64,000 bases of DNA from Apostichopus japonicus (GCF_037975245.1 NC_092578.1:16438821-16502820), one strand, 5' to 3'. Shown: positions 46,501 through 60,109, counted from the first letter of the stretch. Notes: a model not told the origin generated them from the letters alone. Program-made: numbers and translations.

Positions 46501-47564
46501 GATCAAATGACAATAACCTTTATTGCAATGTAGAATTATATACTGTAGCTCTGTCTTGGTGTTTTGTTGATAGACTTACAGTACATATACATTTTGGAAT
46601 TGTCTCTGAATTCATTTTGGAACAACACTTCATGCACTTCAAAATGGCTTGAATCCTTGTAAGTAGCAGTTTATTTGTAATGTCAGTATTGTTTAATTGT
46701 TAAAGAAAAAAAACAGTATGTTCCAACTGTATGTTTGGGTGGAAGGGGGGGGGGATGGAGGTGTCTGTTAAAGATTTTACATGAATTTGCAGTGTAGCCT
46801 GTAGAGTAACGTGTAGCCTAGATATAACTAAAGCCTGTCCTGTAGCTATTTCATTGAGGTATATATACATGTGTGTAATTTAGTTCAATCATAGTGACTG
46901 GTTTGGCTATGTACTGTAAGTAACACTGTTCATATCTTTCTTGCAGCCTTATGTTATATATGAAGACTCATTATAATATGCAGAGAACTGTGTACAGTAA
47001 ATTACTCACTGTTGATCAGAACATGATGATGACTCTGTATTCCTAGCTCGTTAACAATACATCACTATAATTTAAAGTGTAAAAACATAACAGCATCTTT
47101 CTAATGACAGGAAATAAGGGCATTTCTCTGAATGTAAACACATGTTAAAATAACATTATGAATAGGATATACACTGTAAGCCAGAAACATGTTTCATATG
47201 TTAGACTGTTAGACTGGAAATAACAAGGGGAAGTGTTGTATGGATTTGCTGTGTTCTGTTTCACAGCTGTTTGTAATGAATCCTCCTCACGATACTGTAT
47301 TTCTGCAGTAGGGCTACACAGCCTACACTGTGTAGTGTTTTCTTCAGACAGTGTATTAATTGAAAGCAAATGTACAGAACATGAAGGCTGGCCTTACGAT
47401 GGCACCGACTCTGTTGAAAATGAAACATTTCGTCACTTAATTATGTTGGATTTGGAAAGTGAGAAGGGAGAGGGAAGGGGGGAGGGGGCTGTGGAAAATG
47501 TCTGCAGTCTAAATTGGTATCTTGATGGAAGTTTCTGCCAATTTGATAGAAAATTGCTTATCCA
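43566..47564. other. Intergenic or far upstream region, no gene seen
   Basis: More balanced base composition at 43.6-44.3 kb, then AT-rich. An 11-bp inverted repeat TTAAGTTAAAG/CTTTAACTTAA lies at 44243-44265. Short repeats of ggtgagacagtt, gttcagtgaa and gtgacagttggtgagtg lie at 44507-44605. A G run lies at about 46746-46753. No coding evidence. Confidence 0.5.
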
Positions 47565-47567
47565 CTA

Positions 47568-47650
47568 AAGAGCTTGTGTAAGAGACTGTGTAAAAGTAAG
47601 AGGGGCTGATGTTTCGATCCTAGCAGGATCTTCTTCAGAGGCTGAATGAT
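47568..47650. repeat. Dispersed repeat fragment with gtttcgatcctagcaggatc
   Basis: gagcttgtgtaagagactgt, then gtaagaggggctgatgtttcgatcctagcaggatcttctt. The same phrase, in hairpin form, recurs at 54648-54735. Confidence 0.75.
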
Positions 47651-47711
47651 AAGTAACAGAAACAACATGGGGCAAAGAGAGAAGAAAGATATGAAAAGAA
47701 ACCAACAGGTA

Positions 47712-47782
47712 GAGGAGGAGGAGGAGGAGGAGGAGGAGGAGGAGGAGGAGGAGGAGGAGGCGGAGGAGGAGGAGGAGGAGGA
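47712..47782. repeat. (GGA)n purine-strand microsatellite
   Basis: About 70 bp of nearly pure GGA on the + strand (one GGC), extended by purine-rich sequence for another 200 bp. The minus-strand poly-Leu frame across it is an artefact of the repeat. Confidence 0.95.
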
Positions 47783-48914
47783 GAGGTAGTAGATAAACTG
47801 TAGAAGGACAAAAAGAAGATAAAGGGAAGAGGGTAGAGAATAAACTGTAGAAGGATAAAGATAGGAAAGTGTGGAGAAAAGAGGTGCAGGGAATGGAGCT
47901 AGGAGAAGAGGGGTGACAGGAGGAATAATTGGGGGGGGGGGAATTTGTTATGATGTTATGGTTACAGATTTCTTCAAACCTCAGTATTTGCAAAAGTTTT
48001 CCATGATAAGCCAAACTCATGCCATCATTTATTGTAATGTAAGTTGGGTATTTCTTCAGAGACATTTTTTAATTGACAAACATAACAGAGATCTACAGTA
48101 GCAGTCCACAAACATTTTAAGTCCATGTTCCTGGAGCTGCGCCACAACCCACCAGACCACTATCCCTTAGATTCAACGCTTAGAAATGCATGAAAGCTAG
48201 CTATATGGACATCAGCAAATTCTCAACACTACTTTATGATGTCTTGAAACATCCTGCAACCCAACAAACTTTGTTCCCGACACAAAACTATGTCGTGCCC
48301 TATCTTTTAGGGAACCATGATGTAGAGGTACCAATTAGGCTGTTAGCCTATTTTGTATGCAACGCATTCTTATATGTCTATAGGTTAATTCACAGTGACC
48401 TATGCCACTGTAAACTATGTACTTACAACTTTGTAAACAAACTCGTTTAATGGGAATGGGATTATAAGGTGACAGAATGTATTTTTAGACAGAGTTCACA
48501 ATTTGGCCCATGTCTTAATTGGACTGTATAATAATATAAACAAACCTTTTCTGTTGCTGTAATAGTTTTGTGTATTATCTTTTGAATCAGTGCATTATAC
48601 TTCCTGGTGAACATCAATTATGAGGGCTGTAAATGCCTAATGCTAAATTTGTTATGAACAGTGGCTTCATTTCACTTTCTTGTAAAAAGGGATGTGATAT
48701 GAATGAAACTGTATGAAAATTGAAAATCTTTGAAATATTTCTATACATAGTAAACCTCAAACATTTTAATTTGAATTTCTCATCCCCAAACAAATAAAAA
48801 AACATGTTGCACTTTGAATATTTTTTAACTAGATCAGAAAGAATAATTAGAATAAGAATAAGAAATGTTACACAATGAAAAGTTCCCTTGAACACCATTC
48901 ACCATACTGTACAG

Positions 48915-48933
48915 CCCCCCCCCCCCCCCCCCC
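48915..48933 (+). repeat. 19-base C homopolymer
   Basis: Uninterrupted C run; one of many G/C homopolymers in the window. Confidence 0.95.
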
Positions 48934-51900
48934 GGACTTTGTAATTCAGACGAAATGCTCTGGCCAAGAACCATAAGTCGTATAGTGAGACATAATGATA
49001 ACGTTGTATGGGAAGATAATTATAACTTCCTGATCATCAAAACTGCAAAACTTGCAATTTTGTTTAAAATTCTATTTCTAAACCTTGTTTAAACATATCG
49101 TCCATAAATAATTAAAACATCATCATTTCACCATTATTTAGTTATGTGGTATTTAAAGAGAATCGAGGAAGTTGACCGTCTGAAATGCACAATTTAAAAT
49201 GTATGTTGAATTTTTGACAAGGTACTACTGTAACATACTCTAACATGTTGTACATATATATATATATATATATATGCACTTGTTTACTCAGACTTACTTA
49301 TAAAGGTATGCTGTATTGGCCCCAAATATGCTAGATATTCAAATATGGTCACCTTTGGTCAAAATTCTTAAACTGTTTTTATTACAACCTTTTTCATCAC
49401 TGGGACATTCAGTCATCTTGTGTGTTCCTTGAAAATGTCTGAGAACAATTTGGAGAGTAAAAACCTCCAGGAAAGTACTTTTTGAAATCTAGCAGTTATA
49501 GCTTGCTATAGTTGGGGCCTGTACTGACTACCTTTAAAACTTGATTAAGATTTGGTATTATTCATGCTGTTATCCTGTCCACATGATAACAGAATTCTAA
49601 CAAGCTGCTAAAGTTGCACTTTTGCTACTATATTCAAAAAATATGTTAATTCTTGACAGAGTTTTCTAGTTGCTAGGTTACGTTGGTAACCGTGAAAGGG
49701 ATTTCATCGTTAATTATAACATCTGTTAAAAATTTTGTCCTCAGAATTTCGTAGGGTGAATTTTTCGTAGGGTGGAAGTCACAATGTCTCTCTATCATTC
49801 TAGTGATGGACTAGAGTTTATTGCATGCAGTGTTTGTCATAGAAATGGAACTACTGTATACTTGCTACATAGTAGTAATACATGGAATATTGTATGTATG
49901 CATGTAATAATTGAACTTTTATGATTGATGTAGAGGAACAATCTCTTGATGCCCTTGTTGAGCTGTGGCTTTTCATCATCTGGTGGCAAGGTTGTAAGTT
50001 CTTGTCAAAGAAAAAGAAAAAACAAATTTGCTGTTTGTTGGAAAAATTCACCCACTTCTTGAAACCAATGGAATTGGGATGGATGACAAAAACATGTAAG
50101 AAAGCAGGTGTAAAATTTCTAAATGGTAGATTCTGAAGTAGAGGAGGTAGATTACAACTAACATGACCTATAAGTGGGACAGGGAGGATAATATAGTACT
50201 AAAACTGTAAGTTGTAAAGCTAGAAGATGGATATATTGAGAGGTCACAGGTCAGTGTCCTTGTCTTTACAGGAATAACCAAGGCGCAGGGATCAATGACA
50301 ATTAATATTATTCAGTAACCTCAAAACTCTCTAATATTCAATTTTTATGTTGACCGCTGTCTGTCTGACTGAATACGCTTGCTTTGAAGATTGGCTCCTA
50401 AGGCCTCACCACGTTGCGAAGTGTGAAGCGGCCGTTGATTACATCATATGCTTGAAATTCCATATTGATGAAGAATATTAGCGTGTTTTGAGGTTGCTGA
50501 ATAATATAAACTGTCTTTGATCCCTCCCTGCCTTCGTTATATGCCTTTAAAATATCCGGTAAAAATATCAGGTAATATGTTGGAGAAAGAGAGAGTGAGA
50601 TCGTTAAGAGAAATCTGGACAAGTATAAATGTATCCTGAAAACTGCAGTTTTTGTTTTGTTACTGTGTAAAAGGACATAGCAGTCATATATGATATCTAT
50701 TATCGACAGTAATTTAGCTGTAATTTCCTGGAAAAAATTATTATTATTATGTATAGAAAATTGTACACAGTACTTACTGACATTGGCTGTTATAGAATTA
50801 TGATTGAAGTTTTTCTTTATTTGAACAGGCATAGAAAGTACATTATGATTCCAAAAACAATGGAGTTGCATAGCGTACATTGTCAAGCAATGTTCACAAT
50901 TATACAGAGATAATTCATAGGCTTTGTTTGTTAGTTTTCATGTTCATACAGTAACCATTATACTTTCCAGACGTTGTTTAGAGTTTAACAAATCATGACA
51001 AGTGACAGTGCAAACTATATATCTTCTTTTAATAAAATTCTTAAACATTTGATATAAAACTTTGTGGAAAAAAAAAGTAGCAATATATATAGTCAATTAA
51101 TAGAAGAAAACATGATTGAATTTATTTTGCCATAATTTGACAATGTGGCTATAACGTTCTGTTCCTCGAAAAAGTTCTTCCCATGTTAGCATTAGAAATG
51201 TCAACTTATAAAAACATTGTTTGCGGTCATTCGGTATTCCTTGTTTCATGGAAAAAGTCATTATGGAATATTTAACGTTGGGTTCTATGGAAGTGTTGCT
51301 AATTGAGCAATACTTTGTAGGCTTGCATGGATGTGTACTCTATGATAATATATTTGAAACTGTGTCAAAACTGTTGATCTAAGAAGGGTGTGGATCCACG
51401 ATATGACACCTACCTGCTATCCTTCAGTACATACATACCCTGAACTTCTTTTAGTAGTGTCCTTGACCATGAAATTCCTGTGGTTACCCAGGGGTAATTA
51501 ATAACAACAAAATGTAGGGTGGTATTTCTACTACTGGGATTGCACACTTGCAAGCTACTTCATTCCATGCACATCTTGAAGTATATGTGCATGTCAAAAC
51601 AGTGTTCAAAACATGGCCGATGGTTTGCCTCTGAGCGGGTCTGGTAACAATTTTGGACACACAGTATCGAGCGAAGACTTGTGTAAGTAATATGTCCATG
51701 GGGTATTATTTCAGTCTAGAATCAAATTTTACGTTCAAGATGTATTTTCATTCTCCATTTTAGTTTTAAAAAATTATGTCCCTTCAAGATTAACATCTTC
51801 TGTTTCCCTCCCACCTCACTTACCAACTTATACAACATCAGTGTCGGTAAACAAATGAAATCACTGTTCCATTGCAGCAAGCAAATCTTTCTGAACTACA

Positions 51901-53870
51901 TAAATACAATTTTGTATGGTTTCTGGAATTTTAGCAAGCCAAGCTTCCAAGTTACACCTTTCATCATGTACTGATTAGACTGCTAAATTGGTCTTAAAAC
52001 CAAAAGACTGTCCTGGTTAACTGGTTTGTCACTGATCTTTCTAGGTTGTACATCGTAAGGAGATCAAAATATTTGACTGCATTATTTTCCTTGAGTGATA
52101 TGAAGATGACATGCTGAAGAACTAATTGGGTATGAACTCTACTTTTGACAGTTTAGTTTGCACAAACAGTAATGCATTAGGCGAGGAATTGTTACTCCCC
52201 GCTGTTCTTTGCATATATATATAGCAGTGATTTCTTTGGAACATGTCATTTTCATTTTTGGTTTCTCGTTTAAAAGCTTCCTCTTAATATCTCTTAAAAT
52301 CAGGTAATCGATAGAAGTGCTAAGAGGTGTTAATTATCGTACCAAATTGAGCAACTCAAAGTTTCACTTTAAATAGTCTAAAAACGCTGTTTCGGTTTTA
52401 ACCTAGTTTGCAGTTACGAGATGTTTTGTAAATGCATTTCAAAGTATATTAGTTAAAATCAATAGGTTTTATAGGTCAGTCTTTTGGGACAATGAAGGTT
52501 TCACAATACAGACTGTATTGATTTGTACTTTTAACTAGATCTAGCCGAAGCAGTTTGATCTTCTTTATCAATAGAACTAGTGCATCACTGTAATGTAGAT
52601 AGATATCAGTGAATGAATGAACTTTGGAATTAAAGGAAGAAGGACTATATAGGTATGTTAAATGAGTACACACAGTATATATATTAATATTAACCATTGG
52701 ACTACATACAGAAGAAGGGATTTGGAAAAGAAAAGAAATGAAAAGAAAAAAAAAAAAAAAAGGGGTGGAGGACAGTAGAGGGGGGGGGGTGGGGTACTTA
52801 GATCCCTTTAGAAGTACAGTAGTATAAACAATAATGGTCAACAGTCCTTCTTTTAAAATAGTGACCAGATTTAGTTCTGTTGTAGACTTACTCATGAGTT
52901 AAATGCAGGGTATTTTGTCATCCAGAAGGAAATAAATTTTTAGGTTTCGACCAACAGGCTTCTGAATTGATAGGGGAAATTACCTACTTGAAGTGGAAGG
53001 CAGTCATTTTGACATTTGATGCCCTTTCACATCATCATTGCTGCTACCAGAAGTAATATAGTATACTGTATACTGTATAGTAACAGTACCCTAAAATGAG
53101 CCAAAGAAATCTGTGTTATGATATGAGCTGTTGGTGGGAATGCTTGGGCTGCCTTACTGTGCAAGGCACCAGATTGTACAAACTTGCAGTTAGTAATGGG
53201 TAAATATGATAGTTTTGAACCTCAAGTTGAGAAACCTTTTATAAGTTTGGGCAAACTTATGAACTTTCCAGGTTGTAAGTAGTGTTTTGGGAGCCTTTAA
53301 CTGATGATAACCTTTCTATGAGAAAGTGATTTCGATTTCAGCTGTCAGAACTTGTCAATGTTGTGCAAAAATAGATTGTGGCATGAAAGAATGTTTGCTT
53401 CAATAGAACTGTTCGATATGGTAGTCTCCTGTGTTTATATGTAATATCAAGGACATTTGAACAGTAGGTATCAGTTGGAGAAAGTCAGGGAGGATCAGAC
53501 TGTGAGTGGGCGGGGGGGGGGGGTGGGGGCAAGGAGGGAAACTGCGAGCAGGTGGTGCTGAGAAAGGAATGAGTTATTATTCTAAATGTGTCACTTCTGA
53601 AGCACCTCATACAGTAGCAATATCACAACTTGTCTCAAAAGCATGAACTTTATATTTATTACCAAAGGCAATGAAATATTGACAGATGTACCATTATCTA
53701 ATACTTTGGAAATACAGACTTTCTCTGGACAAGGCAGCTTTTGTAAAGATGATTCTGTTTGAGTACCTCTAAATGAATATGATATTCCTTCTACATAAAG
53801 TTTCAATATTTGAAGATTTTGGAATGTAGTAAATATATTAGATTATTAGTTAGGTTGTTTTATAGAAATA
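48934..53870. other. Non-coding region, no gene seen
   Basis: AT-rich with a short TA run (49255-49275), an A tract (about 52747-52760) and G runs (about 52781-52789 and 53512-53523). Open frames such as 50398-50886 on the - strand show no domain and carry no splice-consistent neighbours. Confidence 0.5.
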
Positions 53871-54020
<150 letters not shown>

Positions 54021-54647
54021 GACTAGATGTTATGAATTATACATCTAGCTGACTAGTTCAAATGGTATTAACTGATGAAGATCTGCAGTCTGGCTTTACT
54101 TCAACCAAGATGTGATCATTCATATACGGTGCACATTGGTATGTGGTCTGTGATGTATGTCATCTTTCCACCTTACTGGAGTGCTATGTTTGTTGATGGT
54201 GGGCATAGATGTGTACAATACTATGACTAATGTTAATTCCATAGAATTGTGAATTGCTGAAATCGATTGAACTTTGTACATATATAAGATACATGCTGGT
54301 ATCTAATGTCTTAATGCGACGGTGAGACTAATGTGACTGTCTCAGATGAATAAATTAATTCAATGAAGATTACAAAAAGTGATGAAAGGTTCCTTTTTTT
54401 TCAAAATGTTAGTCTGATCAAATTGTCCAAACTAAATTGTTCAAATTTTTCCCCCTAGAAATTATACTTTGAAACTGAAAAAACTGGCTTGATATACATC
54501 TCTCTATCCACTCCATCTGTTGAGGGGATACCTCTTAAGACATCTAGATATGACCTTTATCTTATATCTTGGACTTTGTGGCCTTTAATTTCATTTAAGT
54601 ACAGAAAATTTTAACTCAAAATAAAGCAAAACTGTTTAGCAAACTGC

Positions 54648-54735
54648 TCAAGAGCCTGTGTAAAAAGTAAGTGGGCCTGACGTTTCGATCCTAGCAGGAT
54701 CTTCTAGGATCGAAATGTCAGGCCCACTTTTACAA
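54648..54735. repeat. Hairpin of dispersed repeat
   Basis: GTGGGCCTGACGTTTCGATC continues to CTAG, then about 9 nt, then the inverse ending GTCAGGCCCAC; only one mismatch in arms of about 24 bp. The left flank gagcctgtgtaaaaagtaag matches the copy at 47568. Confidence 0.85.
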
Positions 54736-55247
54736 ATTTGAAAATTGCTATACAATGAAACTGTGATGTTTTCTTTTTCATACACACATTGACTGACCGC
54801 TTTGCTCCCACTGTTTGACCTTTAACTACTAATCAAACATGTTGTGGTGGACATAGTAAGCAATCTCTTTGTTTTGAGATTCCTTTGTTTATCTAGTTGT
54901 CCTGTTTCCTTCCACATCTGGCTCCTGTCGATTGACCAATTAAACTTCTTATTGGACGACGTTGACGTAGACTCAATGTATTTACAATTCGTCCAGCTTA
55001 CCTGTCTCCTCACTTAAAAGTGATTGCACCTTTTACCAGGTCTACAAATTGGTAAAATTTTAGTATTGAACCCACTTCCAGGTTGATGATGCTCACTTAA
55101 TTCGTCAAGTGAATCTACGCTATCTGAGGTTCACATCATTTTAGTTTGAACGCATTTGAAGTTGTATTACTCACTATATTCATTATACATATAACGGCTG
55201 GTTGCAAACATCTTTCACTCCAAGACTGATACTTTACTAACTCCGGT

Positions 55248-55265
55248 CCCCCCCCCCCCCCCCCC
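55248..55265 (+). repeat. 18-base C homopolymer
   Basis: Uninterrupted C run. Confidence 0.95.
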
Positions 55266-56157
55266 GGCTTTGTCTACTTTCAAAAATTTGGACCATCTAG
55301 GCATTTAACAATAGTGGAGTTTATAACTATTTCCCAGGTGAAATTCAACTTTAATAGCTGCATTTTGCAATTTTGTCAAAATATAGACCTTAGTGCATAA
55401 CATACTGAGTGTTCAAGTTTAAAGAGCAGAAGAGATCAAGGCAATTTGAAACATAATTGGTTACTTTAGTCCAAACAATTGTGACAACAAGGCTCCACAA
55501 ATGTGGAAAGATTGCAAATAAAATGATAAATGATAAAAATTACTCTTAATTGTAAGACATCAAAGTAAATACCTGAACAGGCTAGAAGTGGCTATAATCT
55601 GGAGTACCCAGAAAATTGTAGTAACAATAGATTCCTCAAAGGATATTGATGTCATATGTACATGATATTTATAGCTTGGTTGGACTTTACCCAATTTCCC
55701 AATTTCTACCCCACACAGCATATATCTTTTAAGTAGTGCACTCTATCCAAAGGAGAACAACAGCCAAAAGTGAAAGGAATTTCCTAAAAATTGGCAAAGA
55801 CAATTCTGACAAAAATTATCAGGTTCTTAAAAGTAGGTTACTGATATCCCATGTGATAATATTGAAAGTAGTATATATTAGAAAGTTAGAGTTATATTGT
55901 AGCTCATCTATCCAAATCAGTGAATTAAGTGAAATTGTAAAAGTTTTTTAATAATTGCAGATCTGTATATATTATTTGACTTTGTGATATTGTATGTATT
56001 TTAGATTCTCCTGCAAGCAGGAACTCGTGAAGAAGCCATATTGGCTTATCAAAGCTGCAAGCTGACCGAAGTCAGTCTCTTAGATTCATATTTTAAGTCC
56101 ATGATTATGAATTTTCAATTGTCAACAACTCTGTAACTGGACGACATACATAAATCT

Positions 56158-56225
56158 TGGGGTGACTCAAACTCAGGACCTTATGATTGAAAGGCACCGG
56201 CGTTAACCACTGAGCTAAAACTCCT
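56158..56225 (-). mobile_element. tRNA-derived SINE head, minus strand
   Basis: On the - strand it reads GGAGTTTTAGCTCAGTGGTTAA (start and A box TAGCTCAGTGG), then a tRNA-like anticodon arm GCCTT...AAGGT, then GAGTTTGAGTC as a B box. Acceptor pairing is poor. The body probably runs to lower coordinates (about 56000-56158). Confidence 0.6.
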
Positions 56226-58733
56226 ATATATTAATATTAATTAATATATTAAATAATTAAGTATTAAATAATATTAATAATTGTCAGGGTGACTTGTGTG
56301 AACACTACTTCAATGAGGATTATATTCAATTTCAGATAGTTCCATCCAGGCAGAGATGACAGGGTTGAAAAATAAAGAATGATTTGGGATTAAATTTATT
56401 GATCAAATCAGATGAGATATGATCAGGTCTTCTCGGAATATATTATAAGATTCATTATCCAGCATTGGCAAAAGTAGGTGGATTTGAAAAATATTGCTTG
56501 TCACAAATTTAGTGCAATGTTAAATGTATGTATTTCATTGGCAAAACTTGAAAAGTGTATTACTAATATTCCATTACATAGTTCATTTTCTTGATTTTAA
56601 GTCGCTTGTTAAGTAATCTTTGTGGCCGTTGGGTAACTTCAATTTTTGCTGTTCGGTGGACAACGTATAATAGCGCTAGATCATAGCAAACTGAACCCAA
56701 AGTACAGCTTTAAAAACATGGACTTTCGAAATGTAAAAATTTTTGCCATATTTCCTGTACATATCTCTAGACTGTTCTTCGTTGGGGTCACATGACTTAG
56801 ATATATGGTGAATTCAGATATTTAACTAATCTAAGTTGCAGATCTCAATAGTAGAAGTATTACTAACAGACCCTGTTGCTACGGCAATCCTCATTCAGCC
56901 ATGCACTTTGATGCTGATTCAGTGGTCATGGGTGGCACACAGGAAGTACTTGTCCATTGTGTAAATTCTCTTTTATCATGAAAAAGTATAACAGAAAAGA
57001 TGAGACCTATCTATAATGGTATAGCTTGGTTAGGAAAACCATTTAAACATAATTTGTATCTGTGAAAAGCAGCAAAACCGAGATAAGATTCACAACTTCT
57101 AAATGATATTATTATTACTGCAGAAATGTTACAAGTTCAGTGTTACATCAATATTGATTGTGAATAACTTAATGTATGCAGTAAGGTAATTGTTTTCAAG
57201 TTGCTATAGATACAAAGTGCAAGTTTTTAATTCTTGTACTATCTGAACTTTTTCTGTGTTTTATCAAGAGCAAAAATCATATATACATATTGAGGCCTCA
57301 AAACTACTCTGGGAAATGTTAACGCCAACCTATCCCTTGATTTATGTAAGAACGGAAAATTTTGTTCCAGTGAAAACAACATGCATGTATATATATGAGG
57401 AGATGCTGTGGAAAGGCCTAATTATTTTCTATTTCAGCCAGAGTTGTGAAATACCTGTTTGTGCACGGGTGCAATGTCAAGATCGAAATATCCTATAAAA
57501 TATTTTTGGAGGGTTTTGGGCTATAAAAATTTGGGTTATGTTTATAAACATTTACTCACTTCAATTTAGCACTTAGCATTTAGTTGTCAAATCTGTCTAT
57601 AGAAGGCAGCCTTTAAATGCCATCATGAATGAACAGAAGTTATATGAGGTGATAAAAGAAAGAAAGAAAATATTTAATATGGCTTGGAGAGAAGTATATA
57701 TATATCTTCATTCATGTGAGGGCACTGTACAGTGATGTGAGTACTACAGTTCTTCCATGCCTCATGATCGTCAACGTTGAAGCGGTGTGGAACACCTTGA
57801 ACGTTTGCCCAGCTAAAACATGAAACACAAAAACCCTAAAAGAAACTGTTTGTGTTTGAGAAGAACTGATTGTAGCATAATTACAAATTACAAGGTTTTT
57901 GTCATTTTTGACTACTTGTTCTCACATCTGAAGGAAGAAAGACAAGAAAAAGGAATTTTTTTTGGTAATTCTGTCAAAAGTTTCCAAGTCAAAAGTTTTA
58001 CAGTCTATATCCATTGACTGCGTGAATTGCGGCATCGTTTCACATGTATTATTCATTCTTTTAAAAAAAATTCTGTTTAATAACTTAATCACTTTCAGTA
58101 ACTACTTTTAAAGAAAGTGAAAATCTCATATTTTATTTACATATAAATTATGATAACTTATAATTTTGATAAATTCAAAGTATATATTCTAATAAATCCA
58201 TCCCAGAGTAAAATCAAATCGGTTGGTAGCCATCTCTTCCTCTGCCAGCAAATTTGCCGTGTAAATTTTGCTGGTACCGCTGCTCTGTAGAAAAATCACA
58301 CAACTGGACTTGTTGGATACATAAATTGTACCAGTGTGAATGAATGTCCTAAACTTTGCTGGTACCTTCATCATTGCAGACTATAATAAAGTTTGATATA
58401 AGTTTATATGGCAGAATATGTATGGTACAATTGATACATTGTAAACTAACCCCCAAAAAGTGAGGGGGAGGGGGCAATCCAATGTCATCAGTATCATCAT
58501 TGCGTGTGTGAACAGTATCAACAGGATATTTTAATAGTTTGTTTGTTTGTTTAGGGGTTACCAATCTCCAAACAAAGGAATTTGGTGGCGGCGTTGACGA
58601 TGAGTAGACCATGTTTCTAAATTAGGATATGGAAGGGTCGATTGTGATTTGTTGTTTTCTTTAGCAATATTTTTTCAAAATCAGAATTTCCTTAATTTGT
58701 TTATTTTCTTTGTCATTCCGTAGGTTTTCGACG
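56226..58733. other. Region upstream of the formin-like gene, no gene seen
   Basis: AT-rich. A possible acceptor tcattccgtag at 58713-58723 and another tttttcttttttag at 58766-58779 precede the formin-like start, so a 5'UTR exon probably lies upstream, but I cannot place it. Confidence 0.4.
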
Positions 58734-58783
58734 CAACAACAGGACGTAATTCAGACAGCTGTTTTTTTCTTTTTTAGTCAAGA

Positions 58784-58822
58784 TGGGTTGGTTCCATACA
58801 GTCGTAATTCTTTTGGGATAAT
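58784..58822 (+). promoter_or_regulatory. Short upstream ORF in the formin-like 5' leader
   Basis: ATG GGT TGG ... GGA TAA encodes 12 residues (MGWFHTVVILLG) and ends 12 nt before the main ATG. If transcribed it could damp translation of the main frame. Confidence 0.4.
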
Positions 58823-58834
58823 TAATTGATTAAT

Positions 58835-58987
58835 ATGGGAAATACACCAAGTTCACAGCTATCACGAAGAAACAGTTACCCTATGATGGCAAGCAGGCGA
58901 GGAAGCTCGTCTGCGAAACAGGGATCAGCTACGAAGCTCCCAATGCCAGAGAAAGGGGATCTAGATGAGCGGTTCACCAACATCTTG
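58835..58987 (+). CDS. FMNL: Formin-like protein, first coding exon
   Basis: 51 codons from ATG at 58835 to donor ATCTTG|gtgagt, phase 0. It starts MGNTPSS, an N-myristoylation pattern (G2, S6) shared with FMNL proteins, then a Ser/Arg-rich stretch, then KLPMPEKGDLDERFTNIL, which matches the conserved LPMPExGELEERFxxVL entry to the GTPase-binding/DID region of FMNL formins. FMNLs are Rho-family effectors that nucleate and elongate actin at the membrane. No later exon is found before 64000, so the first intron is over 5 kb. ATG choice is supported by the myristoylation motif. Confidence 0.88.
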
Positions 58988-59055
58988 GTGAGTCTTTCCT
59001 TTTGTCACATGTTTTTTTAAAAATTTATTTAATTTTCTATAATTTTGAACTGTAA

Positions 59056-59460
59056 AGGCCCGGTCACACTACAGCGATATTTTATCGGATTACGGTCCGA
59101 TTTTTCCGATTTTAGGCCGAAGAGTGAGGTTTGTGGTAGTGAATGTAATGAACGTAGTGGAATATTCGAATACCTACTCCAAATCTGAGGGGTTCTGGAA
59201 CGGACTACATTCTGAAGTGACGTCACATCGAAAAACGATAAAAATCGTAAGAGAAATCGGATAGCTATCCGATAAAAGGAAACGGAGTCAATATCAAAAG
59301 TTAAGAGAGTGCTATTCCACATCGGAATGGCTCAACAGATAGCAAATCAGGTCCTTTATCACTGTGGCTAGAAGACCCGAATGAAAAACTGGCAGTTTCG
59401 ATTCCTCCGAGAAAATCGGATAGTATTCCGATAAAAAATCGGTATAGTGTGACCGGGCCT
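59056..59460. mobile_element. Harbinger-like MITE, 405 bp, TAA target duplication
   Basis: The ends AGGCCCGGTCACACTA and its inverse form TIRs extending about 45 bp with few mismatches, including TATCGGA and TCCGAT words. TAA flanks each side (59053-59055 and 59461-59463), fitting the 3-bp duplication of PIF/Harbinger. No coding capacity. Lies in FMNL intron 1. Confidence 0.78.
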
Positions 59461-59772
59461 TAATTGTTGGCAAATATTGTCTTGTCTTGTCCCAAACTGG
59501 GAAAGATATTATTCAAACCATGTTATTTAACTTGATACTTCATGTTTTGAAAGGTTTAGTTTTAACCACAGGATCCCTCTTTCGCACACTTTAGCTACTG
59601 TTGCCTTTCTGCAACCTGTACTACAGTTTCACACAATGGACATGCACTGCTTGTCTGCCTACAGTTGATAGATCTCTGTTGTTTGATACTGACGCAGCCT
59701 GGCTGCAATCCTTTCTTTTCAACACAGTGCCTATGTTAATTACTGTATATTACATAATAGTATCTATACATA

Positions 59773-60109
59773 CAGGGATTTGCCAAGGATTATCTGAGTG
59801 CGGGGTATACTGATTGCCGTCCTGGGGGAGGGGTCTAAAGGGGATGAGGTGTCCCCCTCCCCTTTGAGAAATTTTTCGATTTTTGAAGGTGCTCAGATGC
59901 CAAATGCTGGCACTTTTTAAGCACATTCACTAGTTTTTTTAACAATTAACATTTAAAATTTTTTGGGGGTCAAATATATTGTAAGGAATGTCAGGATTTT
60001 TGATGAAAATAGTGCTGGGCAGGATTCACGATTTTTAAGACAGTGCTGGGCGGTAATTTTTAGTGCTGGGCTGGGCCGCCCAGTGCCGCCCAGCGTGGGC
60101 ACATCCCTG
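59773..60109. mobile_element. hAT-like MITE, 337 bp, 5-bp target duplication ACATA
   Basis: The ends CAGGGATTTGCC and GGGCACATCCCTG are imperfect inverted repeats. ACATA flanks both sides (59768-59772 and 60110-60114). Internal (a)gtgctgggc repeats three times near 60010-60080. Lies in FMNL intron 1. Confidence 0.75.

Noticed and set aside
47565-48065. 166-residue minus-strand frame with poly-Leu
   Set aside because: It is the (GGA)n microsatellite read in reverse.
50398-50886. 162-residue minus-strand frame
   Set aside because: No recognisable domain and low-complexity stretches; no splice partner nearby.
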